In this document: positions 26,379 to 36,259 of the stretch, piece after piece | How the letters are laid out: every line of letters begins with the position of its first letter | Numbering within the stretch: the first letter of the stretch is position 1 | Assembly (NCBI GenBank): GCA_031550435.1 | Contig: JAVBOO010000018.1 | Coordinates: 82,007-146,006 of the forward strand | DNA from: JAVBOO01 sp031550435 | GTDB lineage: Bacteria > Bacillota > Clostridia > Lachnospirales > WRAX01 | DNA: 64,000 nucleotides | Direction: 5' to 3' | The notes under the pieces: generated by a model | Seen by the model: only the letters and a program-made list of their open reading frames with translations | Told to the model about the DNA's origin: nothing | Database searches by the model: none | Program-made: the position numbers and the translations under genes

Positions 26379-27578
26379 TTGGGTGACATGCTTTCTCAGG
26401 CGGAGATAGACGCTTTGTTGGGCGGAGGTTCATCCGCTCCAGCGGAACAAACAAAGGAAGAAGCCGGTGACTCGCCCAAAGACCTCGGCTTGCTCACAGA
26501 CGAACAAAAGGATATACTCGGCGAAATCGGAAACATCAGCATGGGAACTTCGGCGACTACTTTGTTTGCCCTTCTGGGTCAAAAAGTGTTGATAACAACT
26601 CCGAAAGTAAACGTTATGGAATGGGGCGACCTCTCAAAAGGCTATGACCGCCCGTGCGTCGGAATAAGGGTTGATTATATAGAAGGCATTGAAGGCTCTA
26701 ATGTCATGATACTAAAAGAGCTTGACGTTAAGACCATAACAAGCCTTATGATGGGCGGAGACGGTTTATCCGACGTTGACGGCCCAATAAACGATCTTGA
26801 CCTTTCCGCCATAGGCGAGGCCATGAATCAGATGGTTGGTTCGGCGTCCACGAGTCTTTCGTCCTTGATAAAAATGCGCATAGACATTGATACGCCAAAG
26901 GCGTTTGTCCTTGACTTTTCAAACGAAAGCGAGTTTATGGCGAACACCGATTTTGTCAAAGAACCGATATGCTGCATAAAATTCAGGATGCAGATAGGCA
27001 AACTTGTTGACAGTGAGATAATGCAGATGATACCTTTGAAATTCGCGACAACTATGGTCGAAACGATGGAACAGCAACTCAAAGTGAGCACAAAGCCCGT
27101 ATCCGGCGCGGAGGATGTTATTCCGCCGCCGACAGCGTCTGTCATGCGCGGCACGCCGGCGCAAGCGGCACCCGTACCTGCCGCGGCTCAGCAGTATGCC
27201 TCCGCACCTGCTCCGGCATACGACAGAGGCGCATATATTCAACCGGAACCTCAGGCTGTCAGACAGCAGCCTGTCAACGTGCGGCCCGTTGAGTTTCAGA
27301 CTTTTGATACCCAATCGCTTATACAGCAGAAGGAGAACATCGATATTATTATGGATGTTCCGCTGGAAATCACGGTTGAGCTTGGCAGAACCAGCATGAA
27401 AATAAAAGAAATATTGGAGTTTACTCCCGGAAAAATAATAGAGCTGGACAAGATTGCCGGAGAGCCGATAGATGTGCTTGTAAACGGAAAATTTGTTGCA
27501 AAAGGCGAAGTTGTCGTTATAGAAGAAAACTTTTGTGTCAGGATTACGGACATAGTAAGTGCTGAAAACAGAATCTAG
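26379..27578 (+). CDS. fliY: Flagellar switch phosphatase FliY
   Basis: A 399-aa C-ring protein that combines FliN function with CheY-P phosphatase activity. The N-terminal peptide (MLSQAEIDALLGG) resembles that of FliM. The CheC-like domain holds the phosphatase motif EIGNISMG (Glu49, Asn52) and a second half-site (GEAMNQMVG). A Pro/Ala/Gln-rich linker (about 245-310) leads to the FliN/SpoA domain (about 320-395). TTG 26379 with GAGGG upstream is used. Confidence 0.93.
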   Translation: MGDMLSQAEIDALLGGGSSAPAEQTKEEAGDSPKDLGLLTDEQKDILGEIGNISMGTSATTLFALLGQKVLITTPKVNVMEWGDLSKGYDRPCVGIRVDYIEGIEGSNVMILKELDVKTITSLMMGGDGLSDVDGPINDLDLSAIGEAMNQMVGSASTSLSSLIKMRIDIDTPKAFVLDFSNESEFMANTDFVKEPICCIKFRMQIGKLVDSEIMQMIPLKFATTMVETMEQQLKVSTKPVSGAEDVIPPPTASVMRGTPAQAAPVPAAAQQYASAPAPAYDRGAYIQPEPQAVRQQPVNVRPVEFQTFDTQSLIQQKENIDIIMDVPLEITVELGRTSMKIKEILEFTPGKIIELDKIAGEPIDVLVNGKFVAKGEVVVIEENFCVRITDIVSAENRI

Positions 27579-27593
27579 CGAGGAGTGTAAGAA

Positions 27594-27959
27594 ATGTCTG
27601 ATAAGTCAATACTTTTGGTCGATGATGCGGCAGTCATGAGAATGATGCTTAAGAAAGTTCTCGTAGAAAATGGGTACAATGTAGTGGGCGAAGCCGATAA
27701 CGGTGTGAAAGCGGTCGAAAAGTATAAAGAACTCAAGCCCAGTCTTGTTATACTCGATATAACAATGCCCGAAATGAACGGAATCGAAGCCGCAAAAGCG
27801 ATAAAAAGCTTTGACAGCTCCGCACTTATAATCATGTGTTCCGCCATGGGTCAGCAGTCGATGGTTATAGAGTCGATTCAGGCCGGAGCGAGGGATTTCA
27901 TCGTTAAACCGTTCCAAAGTGACAGAGTGCTTGAGGCTGTCAAAAAAGTTATAGGTTGA
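27594..27959 (+). CDS. cheY: Chemotaxis response regulator CheY
   Basis: A 121-aa single receiver domain. The acidic pair is Asp10-Asp11, the phosphoacceptor Asp55 (LDITMP), with a switch Ser in MCSAM and Lys in IVKPF. It binds FliM/FliY when phosphorylated. No cheA is in the window. Confidence 0.94.
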   Translation: MSDKSILLVDDAAVMRMMLKKVLVENGYNVVGEADNGVKAVEKYKELKPSLVILDITMPEMNGIEAAKAIKSFDSSALIIMCSAMGQQSMVIESIQAGARDFIVKPFQSDRVLEAVKKVIG

Positions 27960-27999
27960 CATCCTGATTCTTGATAATTCTGTTAACGGGACGATTTGA

Positions 28000-28461
28000 A
28001 TGACTATGTTTGATAGATTTTCGGGAGCGATAGCGCTCGCGTTTTCGGGCGATAACTCGGCAGCAGGTTCGCTTGACACCATAGGCCAACTTTTCGCGGC
28101 AGTTCTGGTGTTTATATTCGTTCTTGCCTTGGCGTATTATGCAACAAGGATGCTTGCTAAGTCGAGGCTTCCGAAAAAAGGCTCAAACTTTGAGCTTCTG
28201 GACTCGATGCCTATAGGGCAATCAAGCGCCCTGCAAATAGTCAGAGTCGGACAAAAGGTTATATTGATAGGCGTTACCAAGGACAGAATCACGAAGCTGG
28301 ACGATCTCAACGACATCGAAATCAGCCGAGACAGCTTGAAAAGTCCCGCTTTTATGCCGTTTGACAAATATCTGAGCGGTGTTTTGAAAAAAGGCGGAGG
28401 GTTTGTTAAAAAGAGATTCGATAAAGATAAAGACGAATCCTATCAAACGGAAGACGAATAG
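28000..28461 (+). CDS. fliO: Flagellar export protein FliO
   Basis: A 153-aa protein with one membrane helix (about 32-50) and a cytoplasmic domain with the family pattern LLDSMPIGQSSALQIVRVG and a C-terminal Lys-rich tail. It helps assemble the export gate FliPQR. The order fliO-P-Q-R supports the call. Confidence 0.88.
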   Translation: MTMFDRFSGAIALAFSGDNSAAGSLDTIGQLFAAVLVFIFVLALAYYATRMLAKSRLPKKGSNFELLDSMPIGQSSALQIVRVGQKVILIGVTKDRITKLDDLNDIEISRDSLKSPAFMPFDKYLSGVLKKGGGFVKKRFDKDKDESYQTEDE

Positions 28462-28522
28462 AAGCAGAAAGCCCGGAGGGATTAGCCCGAAACGGTTTCG
28501 CGGCCGGCAAAAATAGATCTGG

Positions 28523-29293
28523 GTGAAGCGTGTGAAAAGAGCAACAGTCATTTCGATATTCTTAGCGATATTCTGTACATTGATATATTTTACGCCTGTT
28601 CATGTAAATGCGGGCGATTTTTCCATTCCAAACATAAGCATAAACATAGGAGATTCCGATACTCCGGGGCAGGCTGCGTCAGGGATACAGATGATGCTTG
28701 TTTTGACTGTTATATCGCTTGCTCCGTATATTCTTGTAATGCTAACGTCGTTTACGAGAATAATAATAGTGCTGCATTTTACGCGCTCAGCATTGGGAAC
28801 CCAGCAAATGCCCCCTAACCAGGTGCTTGTCGGGCTTGCCTTGTTTATGACGCTTTTTTTAATGGCCCCTACCTTCGGCAAAATAAACGATAACGCGATC
28901 AAACCGCTTTCAAGAGGCGAGATCACGCAGGAACAGGCGATAGAGCGAGGGCTTGAGCCTTTGCGCGAGTTCATGGTTAAGCAGGTCGAGACAAAGGACG
29001 TTGAGCTATTTGCAAAACTGTCCGGGCAGACAGGCTTGACAAAAGAGAGTATGCCGTATTCGGTGCTTATACCCGCTTTTTTGCTCGGTGAAATATCAAA
29101 GGGTTTCAGATTCGGATTTATAATATATATGCCGTTCATTGTTGTTGACATGGTCGTCGCCTCAACGCTTATGGCTATGGGTATGATGATGCTGCCTCCT
29201 GCGATGATTTCTCTGCCGTTTAAGATACTGCTGTTCGTGCTTCTTGACGGCTGGAACCTGACGCTCGAGATGCTGACGAAAACTTTCAGGTAA
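28523..29293 (+). CDS. fliP: Flagellar export gate protein FliP
   Basis: A 256-aa membrane protein of the type III export gate with an N-terminal signal-like segment and four helices. It has the family motifs TSFTRIIIVL, GTQQMPPNQVLVGLALF and PFKILLFVLLDGW. The start is GTG 28523. Confidence 0.95.
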   Translation: MKRVKRATVISIFLAIFCTLIYFTPVHVNAGDFSIPNISINIGDSDTPGQAASGIQMMLVLTVISLAPYILVMLTSFTRIIIVLHFTRSALGTQQMPPNQVLVGLALFMTLFLMAPTFGKINDNAIKPLSRGEITQEQAIERGLEPLREFMVKQVETKDVELFAKLSGQTGLTKESMPYSVLIPAFLLGEISKGFRFGFIIYMPFIVVDMVVASTLMAMGMMMLPPAMISLPFKILLFVLLDGWNLTLEMLTKTFR

Positions 29294-29359
29294 ACTCTCG
29301 CAGAGCAGATGAACCTATGACGAATCACACTTACCGGACAACACGAAAGGGAGGCCGCT

Positions 29360-29632
29360 TTGAACGAATCTACTGTTGTTGCGATAGTACAAAAGGGTTT
29401 AATGACGATAGTGCTTGTTTCGGCTCCGCCGCTCCTGCTCGGGCTTGCCGTCGGCATTATTGTTTCCGTGTTTCAGGCCGTAACGTCGATACAGGAGCCG
29501 ACGCTTGCGTTTGTCCCGAAAATCATTGCAGTTTTCCTGGCCATATATATTTTCGGCCCTTGGATGATGGATCAAATGATGGGGTATTTTAATATGTTGA
29601 TGCAGAATATGCAAAGTTATATTGCATACTGA
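29360..29632 (+). CDS. fliQ: Flagellar export gate protein FliQ
   Basis: A 90-aa protein with two membrane helices and the family core AVTSIQEPTLAFVPKI. The start is TTG 29360 behind AAGGGAGG. Confidence 0.95.
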   Translation: MNESTVVAIVQKGLMTIVLVSAPPLLLGLAVGIIVSVFQAVTSIQEPTLAFVPKIIAVFLAIYIFGPWMMDQMMGYFNMLMQNMQSYIAY

Positions 29633-29655
29633 GTCTTATAGCGAGCGGTGATTTC

Positions 29656-30459
29656 ATGCAAGCGAGTACCGCGGTGTCTTTGTTGAACCTATTCAACAAT
29701 CTCGATTTATTCTTTCTGATAACCGTGAGATTTTTGGCGTTCTTTCTTTTGATTCCGGTTTTATCCGGTCAATATGTTTCAACGCGCATAAAAATCTCGT
29801 TTGCGATATTCCTTGCGCTGATAATTATTTCATCGGGCAATATAAGGCAGACGGTCAGCGCGGACAGTATATTCGGATATGTCGCACTGCTTTTGGGCGA
29901 ATTCGCCGTGGGTCTGATTATCGGTTTTATTGTGTATATGGCTTTTTCGGTATTACTGCTTGCCGGTCAGATTGTTGACTTTAACGTCGGCTTTTCGATG
30001 GTCAGCGTGTTTGACCCTGTTTCGCAGATTCAGGTACCGATAACGGGCAATTTGTTCTATCTGGCCGTTACAATGATATTTGTGCAGACCGGAGGGCTGA
30101 ATTCGTTTATACACACCGTGTTTTTCAGTTACGATGTGCTGCCGATAGGCAAAGCGTTCGTAATCGGGAACAGCGGCATATTCTATCAAGTTTTGCAGAT
30201 GATGGCCGATTTTTTTGTTATCGGAATAAAAATAGCGCTGCCTGTCATGGGTACGATAGTACTTGTTGACTTGGCCCTCGGTATACTGACAAAGGCCGTT
30301 CCGCAGATGAATGTTTTTGTTGTCGGAATGCCGATTAAGCTGTTTATCGGTCTGATTGTGCTCTATGCTACAGCGCCGCTTTTGTCGGAATTTTACAGGG
30401 TTGTATATGATGTCGCGGTTAAGTACACCATGACGGTTATTAAGGGTATGATTGGTTGA
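29656..30459 (+). CDS. fliR: Flagellar export gate protein FliR
   Basis: A 267-aa polytopic membrane protein with the conserved VGFSMVSVFDPVSQIQVP segment. Its stop TGA overlaps the flhB TTG start (30456), so the two are probably translationally coupled. Confidence 0.94.
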   Translation: MQASTAVSLLNLFNNLDLFFLITVRFLAFFLLIPVLSGQYVSTRIKISFAIFLALIIISSGNIRQTVSADSIFGYVALLLGEFAVGLIIGFIVYMAFSVLLLAGQIVDFNVGFSMVSVFDPVSQIQVPITGNLFYLAVTMIFVQTGGLNSFIHTVFFSYDVLPIGKAFVIGNSGIFYQVLQMMADFFVIGIKIALPVMGTIVLVDLALGILTKAVPQMNVFVVGMPIKLFIGLIVLYATAPLLSEFYRVVYDVAVKYTMTVIKGMIG

Positions 30460-31619
30460 AAAGCTTAGGAAGGACGAACTCTTCAGAATATGCACTGCGC
30501 TTGGGCGGAAACGGCATAAGGTTTCCTCTTAGGCTTAACCTGCGTTTCTTTGAGGAGTCATCCGGAGAAAAAACCGAAAAACCCACGCAGAAGAAGAAAA
30601 CAAAGGCCAGAGAAGAAGGCCAGGTCGCCAAAAGCGGCGAAATCGGGACGGCGTTTTTGTTTATTTCAGTTTTTGTCGCGCTCAGGGCCTTTGCAGGCGG
30701 AATGCTGACAGGATTAAGAAGACTGTTTTTGTATGCGATAGAGCTTTCGGCTCAATCGAATGAATTGTTTACGGTCGAAGGCTTGAGGCAGGCAGGACTG
30801 TCTATGTTTGCAGAGGGAGTGCTCGTCGTGCTCCCGATATTTGCGGTTTCGATTGTTGTCGGGCTTATTACAAACATTGCGCAAGTCGGCTGGCATCCGA
30901 CGACAAAACCGCTTAAACCAAAATTTAGCAAGCTCAACCCGATGAAGGGCTTCAAGCGGATGTTTTCGTTTCACATAGTGCTTGATTTGGTTAAATCGGT
31001 GCTAAAATTCTCGATAATCGCACTGACTATATACAATTTGTTTATGGCCGAAAAGAGCGTATTGTTCCTGATTTTTCGGATGGATTTGATGGGCGCTGTA
31101 TCAAAGATCGGGAACATAGCCGTTGACATGGCGATTAATGTTGGTTTCCTTTATCTGTTTATTGCTGCTCTGGACTTTGCTTATCAAAAGTATAAGCATG
31201 GTAAGGACCTGAAAATGACGAAGCAGGAAATCAAAGAGGAGTACAAGCAGACGGAAGGCGATCCGTTTATCAAAGGAAAAATCAAGCAGAAGATGCGCGA
31301 GTCGTCCATGCGCAGGATGATGCAGCAAGTTCCGACTGCAGATGTCATTATCACGAACCCGACGCACTTTGCAATAGCTTTGAAATATGAAAACGGCATG
31401 AACGCGCCGGTTGTTATAGCAAAAGGTCAGGATTATCTGGCTCTGAAAATAAAAGAGGTCGCTAAAGAAAACAACATAGTTACGGTCGAAAACAAACCGC
31501 TTGCCAGAACGCTGTATTCGACAGTCGAAATCGGTCAGGAAATACCTCCTGAGTTGTATCAGGCTGTCGCAGAGATACTCGGATATGTGTATAAGCTGAA
31601 AAACAACAGTGTAGCCTAA
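30456..31619 (+). CDS. flhB: Flagellar export switch FlhB
   Basis: A 387-aa substrate-specificity switch of the export apparatus. EKTEKPTQKKKTKAREEGQVAKS near the N terminus (about 37-59), four membrane helices and the autocleavage site NPTH (about residue 300) are seen. About 20 residues precede the usual LRLNLRFF start region, depending on whether TTG 30456 is truly used. Confidence 0.94.
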   Translation: MKSLGRTNSSEYALRLGGNGIRFPLRLNLRFFEESSGEKTEKPTQKKKTKAREEGQVAKSGEIGTAFLFISVFVALRAFAGGMLTGLRRLFLYAIELSAQSNELFTVEGLRQAGLSMFAEGVLVVLPIFAVSIVVGLITNIAQVGWHPTTKPLKPKFSKLNPMKGFKRMFSFHIVLDLVKSVLKFSIIALTIYNLFMAEKSVLFLIFRMDLMGAVSKIGNIAVDMAINVGFLYLFIAALDFAYQKYKHGKDLKMTKQEIKEEYKQTEGDPFIKGKIKQKMRESSMRRMMQQVPTADVIITNPTHFAIALKYENGMNAPVVIAKGQDYLALKIKEVAKENNIVTVENKPLARTLYSTVEIGQEIPPELYQAVAEILGYVYKLKNNSVA

Positions 31620-31728
31620 AAAAACGCCGGGTTAGTCCCTCGGCTGCCCCCGGGTCGCCGAAAGCTTTTGCTCCGACCCTTCGGAGCCGTTAAACGTTTT
31701 TTCCCACTTACGACAAAACGGTGATTCA

Positions 31729-33762
31729 ATGAAAATTAAAGAAGCCCTGATGGGCATCGGTATTATTTTTATCATAGTTGTAATCATCATTCCTATGCCG
31801 ACCATAGTATTGGACTTTCTTTTGATGGTCAATATCGGAATAGCGCTTTTGATACTTTTAAGCGCTCTTTATTCCAGAGAGCCGCTTGACATGTCGCTCT
31901 TCCCGACGACGCTGCTTATAACGACGCTGTTTAGGCTCGCGCTGAATCTGTCGTCAACGAGGCTTATACTTGCGAACGGGTTTGCGGGAGAGGTCATAGA
32001 AACATTCGGGGGCTTCGTTTCGGGCGGGGATATCATCGTCGGCATTATAGTCTTTATTATTATAGTTATCGTAAATTTCATGGTTATAACAAAGGGCTCG
32101 GAGAGAGTTGCCGAAGTTACGGCGCGCTTCACGCTTGACGCTATGCCCGGTAAACAGATGGCCATAGACGCCGATTTAAATTCCGGACTTATCAACGAGT
32201 CGGAAGCAAAGGCAAGGCGCAAAAAAATACAGGATGAGTCAAACTTTTACGGGGCAATGGACGGTGCGAGTAAATTCGTAAAAGGCGACGCGATTGCCGG
32301 CATAATAATAACGTTTATCAACATTATCGGCGGAATTGTGCTCGGCGTGACCGTTAAAGGCATGGAGTTGAGCGACGCGCTAAACGCTTATACGATCATG
32401 ACCATTGGCGACGGTCTCGTTTCCCAGGTTCCTGCCATACTCATATCCGTGGCGACGGGACTGCTTGTTACAAAAGCAACGTCCGACTCCGAAATCAGCT
32501 CTGCATTTGCCAAGCAGATTTTCAGCCAGCCGACAGTTGTATATATAGCGGGGGGAGTGCTGACGTTTTTAGGCATTTTTACTCCGCTTCCGTGGTATTT
32601 ATTTGTACCGTTCGGCTTGCTGATAGTGTTTGCCGCGCACAGGATGAACAGAACTGCTGCTCTTGAGTCGATAATGACCGAGATAACTGCCGAGGATGAG
32701 TCGGTCGAAGAAATACGCAAGCCCGAGAGCGCGATTAACTTGCTTGGCGTTGACCCGATAGTGCTCACGTTTGGGTACGGTTTGTTGCCGCTTGTCGAAT
32801 CTTCGCAGGGCGGAGACCTTATAGACAGGCTTGTTATGATAAGAAGGCAAATAGCCCTGGATTACGGCGCAATGGTTCCGGTAATCCGTGTACGCGACGA
32901 TATAAGGGTCAGCCCGAGCGAATATCGAATACAGATCAAAGAAGTGGAGATAGGCGGCGGGGAAATCATGTTCGACCATTATATGGCGATTAACCCCGGC
33001 TATATCGAAGAGGAAATCGACGGGATAGAAACGTTTGAGCCGTATATGAAGCACCCGGCTCTTTGGATATCCGAATCTCAGAGAGAGAGGGCGGAAGCGC
33101 TCGGCTATACGGTTGTCGATGCGCCGTCGATTATCGCGACGCATTTAACCGAGGTTTTGAAGGCGCATCTGTTCGAGCTTCTCACAAGGCAGGATGTCCA
33201 GACCATTATAAACCATGTTAAGGAACAAAACAGCGTCCTTGTCGAAGAGCTGATACCAAAGCTCTTGACGATAGGCGAAGTTCAGAAAGTGCTTGCGAAC
33301 CTTTTGAAAGAAGGAATATCCATACGAGATATAGTGACCATACTGGAGACTTTGGCGGATTACGCGCCGGTTACGAGGGATCCGGATATGCTTACGCTTT
33401 ATGTTCGCCAAGCGCTTAAACGCTCTATTTCAAAGAAATATCTCGACAGTGACATAAATTCCGTAGTAACGCTCGACCCGGAACTGGAGCAGGTCATTAT
33501 GGACAGTGTCCAGCAGACGGAGCACGGTTCCTATCTTGCGCTCGACCCGAATACGACCCAAAGGATATTCGACAAGCTCAGAGCCGAGCTTAACAAGCTG
33601 AAATCAATGGGCTTGCAGCCGATTATACTTACTTCTCCGCTTGTCAGGGTTTATTTTAAACGTTTGGTAGAACAGATTGAGCCCGATTTAATCGTTTTGT
33701 CGTACTATGAGATAGAACCGGCCGCGGATGTGCAGTCTGTCGGCATGGTATCCATAGCGTAG
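31729..33762 (+). CDS. flhA: Flagellar export protein FlhA
   Basis: A 677-aa core component of the export gate. About eight N-terminal membrane helices (to about 310) include the FHIPEP-type signature (TLFRLALNLSSTRLIL) and the charged loop with AMPGKQMAIDADLNSG. A large cytoplasmic domain follows. The start ATG 31729 follows GGTGATTC. Confidence 0.96.
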   Translation: MKIKEALMGIGIIFIIVVIIIPMPTIVLDFLLMVNIGIALLILLSALYSREPLDMSLFPTTLLITTLFRLALNLSSTRLILANGFAGEVIETFGGFVSGGDIIVGIIVFIIIVIVNFMVITKGSERVAEVTARFTLDAMPGKQMAIDADLNSGLINESEAKARRKKIQDESNFYGAMDGASKFVKGDAIAGIIITFINIIGGIVLGVTVKGMELSDALNAYTIMTIGDGLVSQVPAILISVATGLLVTKATSDSEISSAFAKQIFSQPTVVYIAGGVLTFLGIFTPLPWYLFVPFGLLIVFAAHRMNRTAALESIMTEITAEDESVEEIRKPESAINLLGVDPIVLTFGYGLLPLVESSQGGDLIDRLVMIRRQIALDYGAMVPVIRVRDDIRVSPSEYRIQIKEVEIGGGEIMFDHYMAINPGYIEEEIDGIETFEPYMKHPALWISESQRERAEALGYTVVDAPSIIATHLTEVLKAHLFELLTRQDVQTIINHVKEQNSVLVEELIPKLLTIGEVQKVLANLLKEGISIRDIVTILETLADYAPVTRDPDMLTLYVRQALKRSISKKYLDSDINSVVTLDPELEQVIMDSVQQTEHGSYLALDPNTTQRIFDKLRAELNKLKSMGLQPIILTSPLVRVYFKRLVEQIEPDLIVLSYYEIEPAADVQSVGMVSIA

Positions 33763-33867
33763 CTTAGAGGGCGAAACAGAATTCTTTCCAAAAACACCAA
33801 AATCGAATTGCCTAAAAACACTTGCAGTCAAGCAAACATATTTCAACGTACTATGCAGGGGCAGAAC

Positions 33868-35106
33868 ATGAAAATTAAAAAGTATGAAGGCACGAACGAA
33901 CAGGAAGTAATGGAGAGGGTTAAGGACGAGCTCGGTCCCGACGCTCTTATTCTTAACGTTAAAAGAGTTCAGCCAAAGGGTATATTCGCTCTGTTTCGAA
34001 AAACAAAGATAGAAATATCCGCGGCATACGAAAACAACGCCGAGCAGGCAGATAAAGCTGCGGGGGGCAACGCTTCTGAAGCGGCCGTAAGAAACCGCGA
34101 GCTTGATCTGCTTGAAGTACTTGCCAAAAAAAGCAGGCAGTTGGGCGAAGCAAGCGCAAATCCTGATACTGTGCCCGCAGGCAGACAGCTGACAGGATCT
34201 GACAGGCAAACCGCCGAAAACAACGAGGCCGCAAAAACGCCCGAACTGCAGAAAAAAAGCTTTGAGCCGCACGAAAATGAAGGCGGCGGCTTAATTATAA
34301 AGAATCAGCTCATAAAGCAAATCTACGATACCCTGATAGAACAGGATGTTTTGCCCGAGCTTGCGGACAAGATGTTTTCGGAGTTCGCTTTTATCGGAGA
34401 GCATGATGAGGCGGATATCAGCGCTGTTGTCAGAATCATATACAACACAATAGTAAAGCTTCTGGGAGAGCCGGATATTATAGATTTGAACGGACGCAAG
34501 CAGGGAGAGCCGCAGATTGCCGTGCTTGTCGGTTCGACGGGTGTGGGCAAGACTACGACCATCGCCAAGCTTACTGCCGATTTTATACTAAAAAAGAACG
34601 CTAAAGTAGCTCTTATAACAGCGGATACATACAGAGTCGCCGCTGTCGAACAGCTCAAAACTTATGCCGATATCATGGGTTTGGAGGTCGGGGTCGTATA
34701 CAGCCCCGAAGATATGGAGCTTTACAGAAACTCCATGAAGGAGAATTGCGAACTGCTGATTATCGACACGGCGGGACGTTCGCACAAAAACGCCGCGAAT
34801 ATGAGCGAGCTTAACGAATTGCTTAGGTTTGTTCCCGAGGCAAAAAAATATCTGACCATCAGTCTGACAACTAAACTCGAAGATATGCTGAGTATAATCG
34901 ACACCTATGACGATATAGGTGATTTTAGTATAATTTACACCAAGTTGGACGAGACGATGAGGTATGGTTCAATTTTGAATGTCGGATATAAAACGGGTAA
35001 AAAAATATCATATATCGCATCAGGGCAAAACGTTCCGGACGACATACACGTTCTGACACCGGAAGTCGTTGCCAAAGCCTTGTTGGGTCTGGGGGAGAGT
35101 AAGTGA
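33868..35106 (+). CDS. flhF: Flagellar SRP-like GTPase FlhF
   Basis: A 412-aa GTPase of the SRP family that controls flagellar position and number. An N-terminal basic region, a variable Glu/Ala-rich middle and an NG domain with P-loop VGSTGVGKTTTIAKL (about 220-235) and DTAGRSHKN are seen. ATG 33868 (MKIKKYEG) is chosen over the in-frame ATG at 33808, which lacks family similarity. flhG overlaps its stop. Confidence 0.94.
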   Translation: MKIKKYEGTNEQEVMERVKDELGPDALILNVKRVQPKGIFALFRKTKIEISAAYENNAEQADKAAGGNASEAAVRNRELDLLEVLAKKSRQLGEASANPDTVPAGRQLTGSDRQTAENNEAAKTPELQKKSFEPHENEGGGLIIKNQLIKQIYDTLIEQDVLPELADKMFSEFAFIGEHDEADISAVVRIIYNTIVKLLGEPDIIDLNGRKQGEPQIAVLVGSTGVGKTTTIAKLTADFILKKNAKVALITADTYRVAAVEQLKTYADIMGLEVGVVYSPEDMELYRNSMKENCELLIIDTAGRSHKNAANMSELNELLRFVPEAKKYLTISLTTKLEDMLSIIDTYDDIGDFSIIYTKLDETMRYGSILNVGYKTGKKISYIASGQNVPDDIHVLTPEVVAKALLGLGESK

Positions 35107-35984
35107 CGGATCAGGCAGCATCACTCAGGGAGGCACTTTCTGCAAGAGGATTTCAAGCGGCGGTAAAACCAAACCATTCTTCGAGGGTAATCGCTGTTTC
35201 CAGCGGGAAAGGCGGAGTCGGAAAGTCAAATTTTTCCGCAAACCTTTCAATTGCGCTTCGTCAGCTGGGCAAAAGAGTTCTTGTGCTTGACGCCGACTTT
35301 GGTTTGGCGAACATAGAACTAATACTTGGTATCATACCTAAGTACAGCATAGCCGATATATTAAACGGACAAAAAGCCATAGACGAAATTATAACTGATG
35401 GCCAAGCGGGGATAAAATTTATCTCGGGCGGCTCGGGGCTAAAGGAGCTCGCAAACATTTCCGAGCGGCAAATGAACTACCTGTTGCATAATTTCACATA
35501 TCTTGATAAAATCACTGATATGATAATTATCGACACCGGCGCGGGAATATCAAAATCTGTCGTGAATTTTATAAAGGCCTCCGACGAGGCAATAGTTGTT
35601 ACAACACCGGAGCCGACGGCGATGACGGACGCATATGCGCTGATAAAGACGCTTAAGGATGAAATTCCTGCGGCTGTTCCTGAGATCAGTATAATGGTCA
35701 ACAGAGTCGAGGATCCGCTCGAAGGCGAGGAGGTATTTATCAAGCTGCAAAAAGTTTCATCAAGATTTCTCGATATGGACTTGAAATACCTCGGAAGTAT
35801 ACCGAATGACGCGAATCTTGTTAGGGCTGTCAAAGAACAGCGCCCCGCCGTATTATCGTATCCAAATACCGGGTTTAGCAAGGCGGTGCGCGCGATAGCC
35901 GAAGATCTGGCGGATATCAGAGAAACCAAGAAGCAGGACAAGGGAGTACTTGCGTTTATAAAAAAGCTGATAAAGCTTTCATAG
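35103..35984 (+). CDS. flhG: MinD-like ATPase FlhG
   Basis: A 293-aa ParA/MinD-type ATPase (YlxH/FleN) that stimulates FlhF and limits flagellar number. The N-terminal activator helix (QAASLREAL) precedes the Walker A SGKGGVGKSN (34-43). The start GTG 35103 overlaps the flhF stop. It is distinct from MinD at 16782. Confidence 0.94.
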   Translation: MTDQAASLREALSARGFQAAVKPNHSSRVIAVSSGKGGVGKSNFSANLSIALRQLGKRVLVLDADFGLANIELILGIIPKYSIADILNGQKAIDEIITDGQAGIKFISGGSGLKELANISERQMNYLLHNFTYLDKITDMIIIDTGAGISKSVVNFIKASDEAIVVTTPEPTAMTDAYALIKTLKDEIPAAVPEISIMVNRVEDPLEGEEVFIKLQKVSSRFLDMDLKYLGSIPNDANLVRAVKEQRPAVLSYPNTGFSKAVRAIAEDLADIRETKKQDKGVLAFIKKLIKLS

Positions 35985-36259
35985 AAAAACTAAACAGCGG
36001 CGGAAGCAACGGGGCAGCGCGTTTGTTCGCGCAAAAAGGCATGCCGTAAGCTTAAACAAAGCGGAGTGCTAAACGGTTGTTTTCAAAAATCGTCTGCATT
36101 AATCTTGCTGCGGCTTTCACAACTCATGAGTTAAACAGAGACAGTTATATATTATTGCCGGGTAATACATTGATATCGACGCACAAATGGCTTTTGGAAT
36201 AAGGTATATAGCAGCATGGGGCGTCTGAAAACTAACGGAGACTATTGTAGAGGTGCGGC
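35985..36259. other. Intergenic gap in the flagellar operon
   Basis: 275 bases between flhG and the PilZ gene with no supported gene. It has a short GCGCG...CGCGC hairpin near 36026-36041 but no T-run. The gap could hold an internal promoter. Confidence 0.3.
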